From positions 3,526,501 to 3,590,500 of the forward strand of contig NZ_CP012831.1 of NCBI RefSeq assembly GCF_001307275.1: 64,000 nt of DNA, in the 5' to 3' direction. Positions 8,493-17,453 of the stretch are shown here, in pieces (position 1 is the first letter of the stretch; every line of letters starts with the position of its first letter). The DNA is from Pseudomonas fluorescens (GTDB taxonomy: Bacteria; Pseudomonadota; Gammaproteobacteria; Pseudomonadales; Pseudomonadaceae). Under the pieces are notes generated by a model that made no database searches, had not been told where the DNA came from, and worked only from the letters and a program-made list of their open reading frames with translations. A program made the position numbers and the translations under genes.

Positions 8493-9490
8493 ATCCCTTC
8501 CAATACAGCAAGCCCGACACCGTGCAGGCCGCCGTCGATCTGTCGAGCCCGGTTTCCCGCTTCATCGCCGGCGGCACCAACCTGCTGGACCTGATGAAGG
8601 AAAACATCACCCGTCCCGAGCACCTGATCGACATCACTGGGTTGCCCTTGGCGGACCTCAGTGAAACCCCTTCCGGCGGGGTGATGATCGGGGCCTTGGT
8701 GAGCAACGCCGACCTGGCCTGGCACCCGTGGATCGAGCGCCGTTATCCACTGCTGGCCCAAGCCATCCTGGCGGGTGCCTCGCCGCAACTGCGCAACATG
8801 GCCAGCACCGGCGGCAACCTGCTGCAACGCACCCGTTGCTACTACTTCTATGACGCGAGCGTACCGTGCAACAAACGCCGACCCGGCAGCGGTTGCCCGG
8901 CCCGGAACGGTTTGAACCGGATCCACGCGATTTTCGGTGCCAGCGATCAATGCGTGGCCACCCATCCCTCTGATATGTGCGTGGCCTTGGCGGCCCTGGA
9001 AGCGGTGGTCCATGTCCTGGGCCGGGGCGGGGCGCGGACCATCGAGTTCGCCGACTTCCATCGCCTGCCCGGCGATGCTCCGGAGCGGGATAACCAACTG
9101 GCCGACGATGAGCTGATCACCGCTATCGAATTGCCTGCAGCCGGTTTTGCCGACCATAGCCACTACCTGAAGATCCGTGATCGCGCCTCCTACGCCTTTG
9201 CGCTGGTTTCAGTGGCGGCGGCGCTGGAGCTGGACGGGCCGGTGATTCGCCAGGCGCGCCTGGCCCTGGGGGGCGTGGCGCACAAACCCTGGCGCGACCG
9301 TGCCGTGGAGAGCTGGCTGACCGGGCAGACCGTCAGCCGCGAAACCTTCACCGTCGCTGCCGACGCGCTGCTGCAAAATGCCGAGCCGCTGGAGCACAAC
9401 GGCTTCAAAGTCAGACTGGCGCGCCGGGCGATTGTCCGTGCCTTGAGTGACGCCGCATTGGGTTGCGCACCCCAGGGAGGACACGCCTGA
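8489..9490 (+). CDS. paoB: aldehyde oxidoreductase FAD-binding subunit, PaoB-type
   Basis: 333 aa. The FAD-binding domain shows FIAGGTNLLDLMK and ASPQLRNMASTGGNLLQRTRC. The insert with CYYFYD, PCNKRRPGSGC has cysteines that would bind a [4Fe-4S] cluster, a feature of the PaoB/4-hydroxybenzoyl-CoA reductase branch. Overlapping ends (ATGA with paoA, TGATG with paoC) imply coupled translation of all three subunits. Confidence 0.92.
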   Translation: MNPFQYSKPDTVQAAVDLSSPVSRFIAGGTNLLDLMKENITRPEHLIDITGLPLADLSETPSGGVMIGALVSNADLAWHPWIERRYPLLAQAILAGASPQLRNMASTGGNLLQRTRCYYFYDASVPCNKRRPGSGCPARNGLNRIHAIFGASDQCVATHPSDMCVALAALEAVVHVLGRGGARTIEFADFHRLPGDAPERDNQLADDELITAIELPAAGFADHSHYLKIRDRASYAFALVSVAAALELDGPVIRQARLALGGVAHKPWRDRAVESWLTGQTVSRETFTVAADALLQNAEPLEHNGFKVRLARRAIVRALSDAALGCAPQGGHA

Positions 9491-11691
9491 TGAACGCTCC
9501 GAGCAAATCCATAGGGCAACCTCTCGACCGGGTCGACGGCCTGCTCAAGGTGACGGGCCAGGCCCGTTACGCCGCTGAATACCCCGAGGACGGCTTGCTG
9601 CACGGCAGCGTCGTCTCCGGTACGGTCGCCCGTGGTCGCGTAGTGCGCATCGATGCGTCCCGAGCCCTGGCACTGCCCGGCGTGGTCGCGGTCATCGACC
9701 ACACCAACCGGCCAAGGATTGCCAGCTACGACGAGCCCTACCAGGATGCCGATGCGGCGGACGGCTCGCCGTTCCGGCCGTTGTACAACGACCAGGTGCT
9801 CTACAGCGGCCAGCCGCTGGCCCTGGTGGTGGCGGAAAACCTTGAGCTGGCCCGGTATGCCGGTTCGCTGGTGGAAATCGAATACGACGCCGAGGCGCAT
9901 CAGACCGATCTGATCACCTTGCAATATGACGCCCATCCGGCACCGGCCGAACTGCCCAAGCCCCGTGGGAATTTTCAGGGCGAATACGCCAGCTCCGCGC
10001 TCAGCGTGGATGTGTCCTACAGCACGCCGGTCGAACACCACAACCCGATGGAGCCACACGCCTCCACCGTGTTGTATCAGCCTGATGGCACCCTGCACAT
10101 CCACGACAAGACCCAAGGCACGCAGAACTGCCAAACCTATGTGCAAAAGGTCTTCGGCCTCGAGAAAGAACAGGTGCGGGTGTTTGCCGCGTTTGTCGGC
10201 GGCGCCTTCGGTTCCGGGCTGCGCCCGCAGTATCAATTGCCGTTGGCCGTGATGGCGGCACTGGCCCTCAAACGCTCGGTGCGGGTCAGCCTGACGCGCC
10301 AGCAGATGTTCACCTTTGGCTATCGGCCGCGAACCCTCCAACGGGTGCAACTGGGGGCGGCGGCCAACGGTCGCTTGCTGGCTGTGGGGCACACCGCTAT
10401 CGGCCAGACCTCGCGTTTCGAGGACTTCACCGAACACGTGGTGGAGTGGAGCGGCATGCTTTATCACTGCGACAACGTGGCGTTGACCTATAAGTTGGTG
10501 CCGCTGGACGTCTACACGCCCTTGGACATGCGCGCGCCCGGTGCCGCCCTCGGGCTGATTGGCCTGGAATGCGCCATGGATGAACTGGCCTGTGCCCTGG
10601 CGATCGATCCGATCCAGCTGCGCTTGATCAACTACGCCGAACGCAACGAGAACGAGGGCAAGCCGTATTCCAGCAAGGAACTGCGTGAGTGTTATGCCCA
10701 AGGCGCCCGTCGTTTCGGCTGGGACAAGCGCAACCCGGAACCACGCAGCATGCGTGAAGGCCGGCAACTGGTCGGCTGGGGCATGGCCGGTGGCGTTTGG
10801 GAAGCCATGCAGCAGAAGGCCAGTGCCCAAGCCTCTCTGGATACGCATGGCAAGCTGACTGTCAGCAGCGCCACCACGGACATCGGCACCGGGACCTACA
10901 CGGTCATGACCCAGATCGCCGCCGAGGCGTCAGGCGTTTCCCTTGAGGACGTCACGTTTGTCCTGGGGGATTCGTCGCTGCCCACTGCGCCGCTGCAGGG
11001 CGGTTCGTTCACCGTCTCGTCGGTGGGTAGCGCCGTGCAGCAGGCCTGTGAAGCGCTGAAGGAAAAACTCCTGGCCGTGGCTCGCCAGGTCTGCCCGGCC
11101 TTCAGTGGCGCCACCCTTGAACAAGTCACCTTCGTGGATGGCCAACTGCGGCTGGGCGAGGCGAGTGTCGCATTAGCGGAGCTGGCGCAAAAAAGTGGCG
11201 AGACACCGTTGCAGGCCCAGGTCACCGCCGAGCCGGATGCAAAACGCCAGGCCTACGCCACGGCCACTCACTCGGCGGTGTTTGTCGAAGTGTGGGTGGA
11301 TGAGGACTTGGGAACGGTGAGGGTCAACCGAGTGGTCAGCGCCATCGCCGCCGGCCGGGTCGTCAACCCGAAAACCGCCCGTAGCCAGATTCTCGGTGGC
11401 GTGGTGTGGGGCGTCGGCATGGCCCTGCACGAAGAAACCCTGACCGATCACGCCCTGGGGCGTCACATGAACCACAACCTGGCCGAGTACCACGTGCCGG
11501 TCAGCGCCGACATCGGCGACATTGACGTGGTTTTCGTCGAAGAACACGACGAGGTCGTCAATGCGCTCGGGTCCAAGGGCGTCGGCGAAATCGGCGTCGT
11601 CGGGGTGGCCGCGGCGGTGGCCAATGCGATTTACCATGCCACCGGCAAGCGGGTGCGGGACTTTCCCATCACCCTCGACAAGTTGCTCTAG
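9490..11691 (+). CDS. paoC: aldehyde oxidoreductase molybdopterin-binding subunit, PaoC-type
   Basis: 733 aa from the ATG at 9490; the family length is about 730. It carries the molybdenum-cytosine-dinucleotide site that oxidises aldehydes to acids. Seen: PLDRVDGLLKVTGQARYAAE at the N terminus, GGAFGSGLRPQ, and near the C terminus GSKGVGEIGVVG with the conserved catalytic Glu. No XdhC/PaoD-like insertion chaperone follows; the next gene faces it and the two stops share CTAG. Confidence 0.93.
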   Translation: MNAPSKSIGQPLDRVDGLLKVTGQARYAAEYPEDGLLHGSVVSGTVARGRVVRIDASRALALPGVVAVIDHTNRPRIASYDEPYQDADAADGSPFRPLYNDQVLYSGQPLALVVAENLELARYAGSLVEIEYDAEAHQTDLITLQYDAHPAPAELPKPRGNFQGEYASSALSVDVSYSTPVEHHNPMEPHASTVLYQPDGTLHIHDKTQGTQNCQTYVQKVFGLEKEQVRVFAAFVGGAFGSGLRPQYQLPLAVMAALALKRSVRVSLTRQQMFTFGYRPRTLQRVQLGAAANGRLLAVGHTAIGQTSRFEDFTEHVVEWSGMLYHCDNVALTYKLVPLDVYTPLDMRAPGAALGLIGLECAMDELACALAIDPIQLRLINYAERNENEGKPYSSKELRECYAQGARRFGWDKRNPEPRSMREGRQLVGWGMAGGVWEAMQQKASAQASLDTHGKLTVSSATTDIGTGTYTVMTQIAAEASGVSLEDVTFVLGDSSLPTAPLQGGSFTVSSVGSAVQQACEALKEKLLAVARQVCPAFSGATLEQVTFVDGQLRLGEASVALAELAQKSGETPLQAQVTAEPDAKRQAYATATHSAVFVEVWVDEDLGTVRVNRVVSAIAAGRVVNPKTARSQILGGVVWGVGMALHEETLTDHALGRHMNHNLAEYHVPVSADIGDIDVVFVEEHDEVVNALGSKGVGEIGVVGVAAAVANAIYHATGKRVRDFPITLDKLL

Positions 11692-12926
11692 GCTTTTGCT
11701 GCATCCACGGGTTCGTGCATCCGATCGCGGTTGGCCAGGGTCGGGAACAGCTTGATCCAGGTCCCGGTCACCAACAGCGTGCCGACACCGCCCATGACCA
11801 CCGCCGGCACCGTGCCGAACCAGTGGGCGGTGAGGCCGGATTCGAACTCGCCCAGCTGGTTCGAAGCGCCGATGAACAGCCCGTTCACCGCGCTGACCCG
11901 GCCGCGCATTTCATCCGGGGTTTCCAGTTGCACGAACGAGGCACGGATCACCATGCTGATCATGTCTGCCGCGCCCAGCACCACCAGCACCGCCAGGGAA
12001 AACCAGAACGAGGTGGAGAGGCCGAAGGCAATGGTGGCGACGCCGAACACGCCCACCGCGGTGAACATCACCCGGCCGACCTTGCGCTCCACGGCGAACC
12101 GCGCCAGCCACAACGACATCAGCAAGGCCCCGACCGCCGGTGCCGAACGCAACAGGCCCAAGCCCCAGGGGCCGGTGAGCAGGATGTCCTTGGCAAACAC
12201 CGGCAGCAGCGCCGTCGCGCCGCCGAGCAACACCGCGAACAGGTCCAGGGAGATCGCCCCGAGAATGTCCGGGCGGCTGCGAATGAAGCGAATCCCGGCC
12301 AGCAAAGAATCCAAGGTCGCCTTGCCTTTGTTCAGCGGCGTCTGCCGGGCGGGCAGGTTCAGCATCAGGCAGCAGGCGATGATGTAGAGCAGCACCGTCG
12401 GCCCATAGACCCAGACGCTGCCGAAGGCGTAGAGCAAGCCGCCGAGTGCCGGAGCGACGATGGTGGCCGATTGCTGGGCCGATTGCGCGGCGGCCACGGC
12501 GCGGGGAAACAGGCCCGCCGGCACGATGCTCGGCAGCAACGCCTGGGTGGTCGGCATTTCGAAGGAGCGAGCGGCGCCCAGCAGGAAGGCGAGGATGAAG
12601 ATCATCTCCCGCGTGACGTTGTCGGTGGCGCTGCCAATCGCCAGCGCCAGGGCAATCATGGCCTGCAATGACTGGCAAATGGCCGCGACCTTGCGCCGGT
12701 CATAGCGGTCCGCCACGTGCCCGGTGTGGAGCATGAACAGCACGCGCGGGGCAAACTCCACCAACCCCACCAGGCCCAGGTCCAGGACGTTGCCGGTCAG
12801 TTGATAGAGGTTCCAGCCGATGGCCACGGTGAGCATCTGGAAGCCACTGGCGGTGAATATCCGGGCCAGCCAGAAGGCGATGAAGGGACGATGGTGACGG
12901 AGCAGCAGCGGCGCTTGGCTGGGCAT
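11688..12926 (-). CDS. MFS transporter (MFS_3/EntS-like)
   Basis: 412 aa, 12 predicted membrane segments. The loop-2 motif GHVADRYDRRK is clear and AAAQSAQQSATIVAPALGGLLYA fits helices of the MFS_3 group, which holds EntS-like exporters. No substrate can be inferred. It faces paoC and its stop codon overlaps that of paoC in the tetranucleotide CTAG. Confidence 0.88.
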   Translation of the reverse strand: MPSQAPLLLRHHRPFIAFWLARIFTASGFQMLTVAIGWNLYQLTGNVLDLGLVGLVEFAPRVLFMLHTGHVADRYDRRKVAAICQSLQAMIALALAIGSATDNVTREMIFILAFLLGAARSFEMPTTQALLPSIVPAGLFPRAVAAAQSAQQSATIVAPALGGLLYAFGSVWVYGPTVLLYIIACCLMLNLPARQTPLNKGKATLDSLLAGIRFIRSRPDILGAISLDLFAVLLGGATALLPVFAKDILLTGPWGLGLLRSAPAVGALLMSLWLARFAVERKVGRVMFTAVGVFGVATIAFGLSTSFWFSLAVLVVLGAADMISMVIRASFVQLETPDEMRGRVSAVNGLFIGASNQLGEFESGLTAHWFGTVPAVVMGGVGTLLVTGTWIKLFPTLANRDRMHEPVDAAKA

Positions 12927-13032
12927 CTATGACAGGTCCGATGAGGAAGGCATCGAGATTATCACCGAGCTGTAACCAGAAATTACGCCCGCTGGAAAAA
13001 ATAGTTAGCCAAGCATCTTTTTGGGCGCCAAC

Positions 13033-13124
13033 TGTGGGAGCAAAGCTTGCTCGCGATAGCGGTAGACCAGCCAGCAGGGTTGTCGACCGAGCTGCCCCAA
13101 TCGCGAGCAAGCTTTGCTCCCACA
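13033..13124. repeat. REP pair
   Basis: TGTGGGAGCAAAGCTTGCTC and its inverted copy around a spacer with CGATAGCGG. This is the variant with AAAGC in place of GAGC. Confidence 0.9.
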
Positions 13125-13299
13125 GGTTTACAGTTTAACTGCCCAGTATCAGGGCACGCCTTGCTCCCACTGTCATTACCCCGCAACCCTTACCTTCTGC
13201 TGGGCTTTTCTATATTGCTGAACCTACTGAGACAACCTGTCACGCGACAAAAGACCACGCCGTCCATCGGCAATATTGCGACTACTCTTTGAGCATTGC

Positions 13300-13313
13300 T
13301 TGATCCAGATCAA
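13300..13313. promoter_or_regulatory. ANR/FNR box upstream of cioAB
   Basis: TTGAT-CCAG-ATCAA is a perfect match to the TTGAT-N4-ATCAA consensus, 155 bp upstream of the cioA start. ANR is known to affect cioAB in P. aeruginosa. Whether this site activates or represses depends on the transcription start, which is unknown here. Confidence 0.7.
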
Positions 13314-13467
13314 TACCCTTCGGGGCGTTGGGCTGGCGGCCATCCGGCCAGAGTCCTGCGTTGTGACGGTTATAAAAAGAACGATTTGAAAAGCATCGCA
13401 CTCCATATCCCTTGGAGGCTGGTGCCAGCCCCGCCCGCAGCCGGTTTTACCTGACAGAGGAAGACTT

Positions 13468-14904
13468 ATGTTCGGTTTGGAGGCGCTTGATCTCGCCCGA
13501 ATCCAGTTCGCGTTCACGATCTCGTTCCACATCCTGTTCCCGGCCATCACCATCGGCCTGGCGAGTTACCTGGCGGTGCTCGAGGGGCTGTGGCTCAAGA
13601 CCCGCGATGACACCTACCGCGACCTGTACCACTTCTGGTCGAAAATCTTTGCCGTCAACTTCGGCATGGGGGTGGTGTCCGGGTTGGTCATGGCCTATCA
13701 GTTCGGGACCAACTGGAGCCGCTTTTCGGACTTCGCCGGTGCGGTGACCGGCCCCTTGCTGACCTACGAGGTGCTCACGGCGTTCTTCCTCGAAGCGGGT
13801 TTCCTGGGCGTGATGTTGTTTGGCTGGAATCGCGTCGGCCGTGGCCTGCATTTCTTCTCCACGGTCATGGTGGCGATCGGCACCCTGATCTCGACCTTCT
13901 GGATCCTGTCCTCCAACAGCTGGATGCAGACCCCCCAGGGCTACGAAATCATCGACGGCCGGGTGATCCCGGTGGACTGGCTGGCGGTGGTGTTCAACCC
14001 CTCGTTTCCTTATCGATTGCTGCACATGTCCACCGCGGCGTTTGTCGCCACGGCGTTCTTCGTCGGCTCGTCGGCGGCCTGGCATTTGCTGCGCGGCCGC
14101 GATAACCCGGCCATCCGCCGGATGCTGTCGATGGCGATGTGGATGGCCTTGCTGGTGGCGCCGATACAAGCGGTCATCGGCGACTTCCATGGCCTGAACA
14201 CCCTCAAGCACCAACCGGCGAAAATCGCCGCTATCGAGGGCCACTGGGAAAACGTCGGCAATGAACCGACCCCGCTGATCCTGTTCGGCTGGCCCGACAT
14301 GCAAGCGGAAAAAACCAAGTACGCCGTGGAAATCCCTTACCTGGGCAGCCTGATCCTGACCCACAGCCTGGACAAGCAGGTGCCGGCCCTCAAGGAGTTC
14401 CCGCCTGAGGACCGACCGAACTCGACCATTGTGTTCTGGTCGTTCCGGGTCATGGTCGGCCTCGGCTTGCTGATGATTTTCACTGGGTTGTGCAGCCTGT
14501 GGCTGCGCCGCAAGGATCGGATCTATCAATCCCGACCGTTCCTCTACATGGTGCTGTGGATGGGGCCGTCCGGGCTGGTGGCGATCCTGGCCGGCTGGTT
14601 TACCACGGAGATCGGGCGCCAGCCCTGGGTGGTCTATGGCTTGATGCGCACGGCCGATGCTTCGTCCGGCCACAGCTTCGCGCAGATGAGCATCACCCTG
14701 GTGTTGTTCGTCGTGGTGTATTTCGCGCTGTTCGGTGCAGGTTTGAGCTACATGATGCGCCTGGTGCGCAAGGGGCCGGAGGCCCACGAAGCCGAGCCGA
14801 GCGATGGTGGCCCGGGCCAGAAACGCACGCCGGCCCGGCCATTGTCGGCCGCCGACGACGGCGACGATGTGGACCACAACGACCGCTCGAACAAGGGGAA
14901 TTGA
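13468..14904 (+). CDS. cioA: cyanide-insensitive bd-type quinol oxidase subunit I
   Basis: 478 aa, CydA family with the short Q-loop seen in CioA. Haem ligands are visible: His in FTISFHILFPA (b595), His in RLLHMSTAAF and Met in the region following GRQPWVVYGLMRT (b558). It oxidises ubiquinol and reduces oxygen in the inner membrane without pumping protons. A 3-base gap to cioB and the ANR-like box upstream support an oxygen-regulated operon. Confidence 0.95.
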   Translation: MFGLEALDLARIQFAFTISFHILFPAITIGLASYLAVLEGLWLKTRDDTYRDLYHFWSKIFAVNFGMGVVSGLVMAYQFGTNWSRFSDFAGAVTGPLLTYEVLTAFFLEAGFLGVMLFGWNRVGRGLHFFSTVMVAIGTLISTFWILSSNSWMQTPQGYEIIDGRVIPVDWLAVVFNPSFPYRLLHMSTAAFVATAFFVGSSAAWHLLRGRDNPAIRRMLSMAMWMALLVAPIQAVIGDFHGLNTLKHQPAKIAAIEGHWENVGNEPTPLILFGWPDMQAEKTKYAVEIPYLGSLILTHSLDKQVPALKEFPPEDRPNSTIVFWSFRVMVGLGLLMIFTGLCSLWLRRKDRIYQSRPFLYMVLWMGPSGLVAILAGWFTTEIGRQPWVVYGLMRTADASSGHSFAQMSITLVLFVVVYFALFGAGLSYMMRLVRKGPEAHEAEPSDGGPGQKRTPARPLSAADDGDDVDHNDRSNKGN

Positions 14905-14907
14905 GTC

Positions 14908-15915
14908 ATGGGTATTGATCTTCCGCTGATCTGGGCCGTGGTCATCATCTTCGGCATCATGATGTACGTGATCATGGACGGTTTCGACCTGGGGATTGGC
15001 ATCCTCTTCCCCTTCGTCAAGGGCGAGCGCGACCGTGACGTCATGATGAACACCGTGGCACCGGTCTGGGACGGTAACGAAACCTGGCTGGTGCTGGGCG
15101 GTGCCGGGCTGTTCGGGGCGTTTCCGCTGGCCTACTCGGTGGTGCTTTCGGCGCTGTACCTGCCGTTGATCCTGATGCTCATCGGCCTGATTTTTCGCGG
15201 CGTGGCCTTCGAGTTCCGCTTCAAGGCCAAGGCTGAGAAGCGCCACCTCTGGGACAAGGCGTTCATTGGCGGTTCGCTGACGGCCACCTTCTTCCAGGGC
15301 GTGGCACTGGGGGCGTTCATCGACGGTTTTGAAGTGGTCAATCGCCAGTTCGCCGGCGGTTCCCTGGACTGGTTCACGCCATTCACGGTGTTCTGTGGCC
15401 TGGCGTTGATCGCGGCCTACGCCTTGCTCGGCTGCACCTGGCTGATCATGAAGACCGAAGGCAAGCTGCAAGAGCAGATGCATGACCTGGCCCGGCCTTT
15501 GGCGTTCGTGGTGCTGGCCGTGATCGGTATCGTCAGCATCTGGACGCCGCTGGCCCACGCGGACATCGCGGCCCGCTGGTTCACATTGCCGAACCTGTTC
15601 TGGTTCCTGCCGGTGCCGATCCTGGTGCTGGTGACCATGTACGGTTTGTTCCGCGCGGTGGCCCGCAATGCCAACTACACGCCCTTCATCCTGACCCTGG
15701 TGCTGATCTTCCTCGGCTACAGCGGCTTGGGCATCAGCCTGTGGCCGAACATCGTGCCGCCGTCCATCTCGATCTGGGACGCCTCGTCACCGCCCCAGAG
15801 CCAAGGCTTCATGCTGGTGGGCACGCTGTTCATCATTCCGTTGATCCTGGTGTACACCTTCTGGAGCTACTACGTGTTCCGCGGCAAGGTGACCCACGAC
15901 GATGGCTACCATTGA
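14908..15915 (+). CDS. cioB: cyanide-insensitive bd-type quinol oxidase subunit II
   Basis: 335 aa, CydB family, about nine membrane helices. MDGFDLGIGILFPFV near the N terminus and APVWDGNETWLVLGGAGLFGAFPLAY are family hallmarks. It pairs with CioA in the oxidase. Confidence 0.95.
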   Translation: MGIDLPLIWAVVIIFGIMMYVIMDGFDLGIGILFPFVKGERDRDVMMNTVAPVWDGNETWLVLGGAGLFGAFPLAYSVVLSALYLPLILMLIGLIFRGVAFEFRFKAKAEKRHLWDKAFIGGSLTATFFQGVALGAFIDGFEVVNRQFAGGSLDWFTPFTVFCGLALIAAYALLGCTWLIMKTEGKLQEQMHDLARPLAFVVLAVIGIVSIWTPLAHADIAARWFTLPNLFWFLPVPILVLVTMYGLFRAVARNANYTPFILTLVLIFLGYSGLGISLWPNIVPPSISIWDASSPPQSQGFMLVGTLFIIPLILVYTFWSYYVFRGKVTHDDGYH

Positions 15916-15926
15916 GGGCGTCGAGC

Positions 15927-16091
15927 ATGGCCAAACCTGACTTGAAAGACATCGAGGCCGCCGAACGCAAGCCTCTCTGGCAGCGGCTCGGCTGGCTGGC
16001 GTTGATCTGGGCTGGCAGTGTGCTGGCGTTGTTCATCGTCGCCAGCCTGATGCGGATGTTCATGAATGCCGCAGGGCTGACCACCCACTGA
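15927..16091 (+). CDS. small membrane protein, DUF2474 (bd oxidase accessory)
   Basis: 54 aa, below usual length cut-offs. MAKPDLKDIEAAERKPLWQR is followed by one membrane helix (WLALIWAGSVLALFIVASLM). It starts 11 bases after cioB. DUF2474 proteins commonly follow cioAB and resemble in size and topology the CydX/CydS small subunits of bd oxidases, so an accessory-subunit role is a fair inference. Confidence 0.82.
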   Translation: MAKPDLKDIEAAERKPLWQRLGWLALIWAGSVLALFIVASLMRMFMNAAGLTTH

Positions 16092-16099
16092 TTTTCCTG

Positions 16100-16128
16100 C
16101 CGGGAGCGAGCTTTGCTCCCGCAGCGGA
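16100..16128. terminator. REP-like hairpin between cio operon and rlmG
   Basis: GGGAGC-GAGCTTT-GCTCCC within a solitary REP half. It is the only structure between two convergent genes 41 bases apart, so it probably ends both transcripts, though no T-run follows. Confidence 0.45.
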
Positions 16129-16132
16129 CGGT

Positions 16133-17272
16133 CTATTTGCGCGCTTTGAGAATCACGAATTTCGGCGTGGCGGCCACTTGCTCGACGCCTCGGAACAACC
16201 GCGCCAGTTTGCTGTGGTAACCCAGGTGCCGGTTGCCGACGATGTACAGCGCGCCACCCACCACCAACGCTTCGCGAGCCTGCTGAAACATCCGCCAGGC
16301 GAGGAAGTCGCCCACCACTTGCTGCTGGTGGAAGGGCGGGTTGCACAACACCACATCCAGTGACTGCGCTTCTTGCCCGGCCAGGCCATCGCCGGCCCTG
16401 ATGGTCACTTCGCGTTCGCCGAGGGCCGCACGCCAGTTCTCTGCCGCCGATTGCACGGCCATGTACGACTCGTCCACCAGGGTGTAGCGGGCCTCGGGAT
16501 TTTGCAGGGCACTGGCGATGGCCAGCACGCCATTGCCGCAGCCCAGGTCCGCGACCCGGGCCGTGCCGAGGTTTTTCGGCAGATGTGGCAGGAACGCGCG
16601 CGTGCCGATGTCCAGGCCTTCGCGGCAGAACACGTTGGCATGGTTGAGCAGTTCGATCTTCGGCTCGTCCAGCCAGTAGCGCGTGGGGTAGGGTGACACG
16701 ACCGGCGTGCTGTTGGGTGAAGAGGCGCTGGGCGGTGTGGCGATCAACAGCCGCGCTTTTTTCACTGCCAGGGAAGCCTGCACCGGGCCGATGTAACGCT
16801 CCAGCAAATCGCCGGCGGCCCGGGGCAGGTGCTTGATCATGGCTCCGGCAATCACCTGGGCGCCCGGCGCCAGTTGGCCTTGCAGGCGAATCAGTTGTTC
16901 CTCCAGCAGGGCCAGGGTTTTCGGTACTTTGATCAGGACGCGATCGAACGGGCCGGTCAACGCTTCGCTGGCCGGCAACGTTGGCACGGCATCGAAGGGC
17001 CGGCCATTACGCACCAGGTTTTTCTCCAGTGCCTGCAATGCCAGGAAAGAATCACCGCTGCTGGTCACCAGGACGTTGCCGGCCAGGCTGGCGGCCAGGG
17101 CGCCGAAGCCGTCATTGAGCACCAGGACCCGAGTCTGCGCGGCCGGTTGTTGTTCGGCCAGATACGCGAGCAGGTATTCATCGGCTGCATCGAAGGCTTG
17201 CAGCGGTTCGTTCTGCTGTTCGGGTTGGCGGATCAGGTCGAGTTGGGCGAAAGGACTGTCGAGCAGGGGCAT
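16133..17272 (-). CDS. rlmG: 23S rRNA (guanine-1835-N2)-methyltransferase RlmG
   Basis: 379 aa, the size of E. coli RlmG. It has an N-terminal degenerate methyltransferase-like half and a C-terminal catalytic half with the SAM loop VADLGCGNGVLAIASAL and the active-site NPPF (VVLCNPPFHQQQ). The N-terminal PLLDSPFAQLDLIRQPEQ is typical of RlmG rather than RsmC. Confidence 0.92.
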   Translation of the reverse strand: MPLLDSPFAQLDLIRQPEQQNEPLQAFDAADEYLLAYLAEQQPAAQTRVLVLNDGFGALAASLAGNVLVTSSGDSFLALQALEKNLVRNGRPFDAVPTLPASEALTGPFDRVLIKVPKTLALLEEQLIRLQGQLAPGAQVIAGAMIKHLPRAAGDLLERYIGPVQASLAVKKARLLIATPPSASSPNSTPVVSPYPTRYWLDEPKIELLNHANVFCREGLDIGTRAFLPHLPKNLGTARVADLGCGNGVLAIASALQNPEARYTLVDESYMAVQSAAENWRAALGEREVTIRAGDGLAGQEAQSLDVVLCNPPFHQQQVVGDFLAWRMFQQAREALVVGGALYIVGNRHLGYHSKLARLFRGVEQVAATPKFVILKARK

Positions 17273-17453
17273 GGCTGGGGACTCTGGAAATCAACGAATG
17301 TCCCGCTGCCTGGAGGCAGGTGTCTGTGCGGGACCGCCTGAATGAACTGCGTCGCGCTTAAAAGCGGCATCATTCAAGAGGGACCGTAAATGGTACGTTT
17401 TTTTGTTGCACATTACTCGCGGGTTTTTCAGCTCGGCAGTGCCGCGCCACGGG

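Larger units (their letters stand above)
12927..13467. other. 540-bp intergenic region upstream of cioAB
   Basis: It separates the divergent MFS and cioA genes. It holds a REP pair (13033-13124), an ANR/FNR-type palindrome (13300-13313) and the untranslated leader of cioA. No credible coding frame was seen. Confidence 0.7.

Noticed and set aside
11686..11691. Stop codons of paoC and the MFS gene sharing CTAG
   Set aside because: A neat overlap, but palindromic stop sharing is common in convergent genes and carries no function by itself.
13447..15558. 703-codon minus-strand open frame opposite cioAB
   Set aside because: It is the antisense shadow of strongly supported cioA/cioB; composition is His/Gln/Arg-rich as expected from reversed GC-rich codons.
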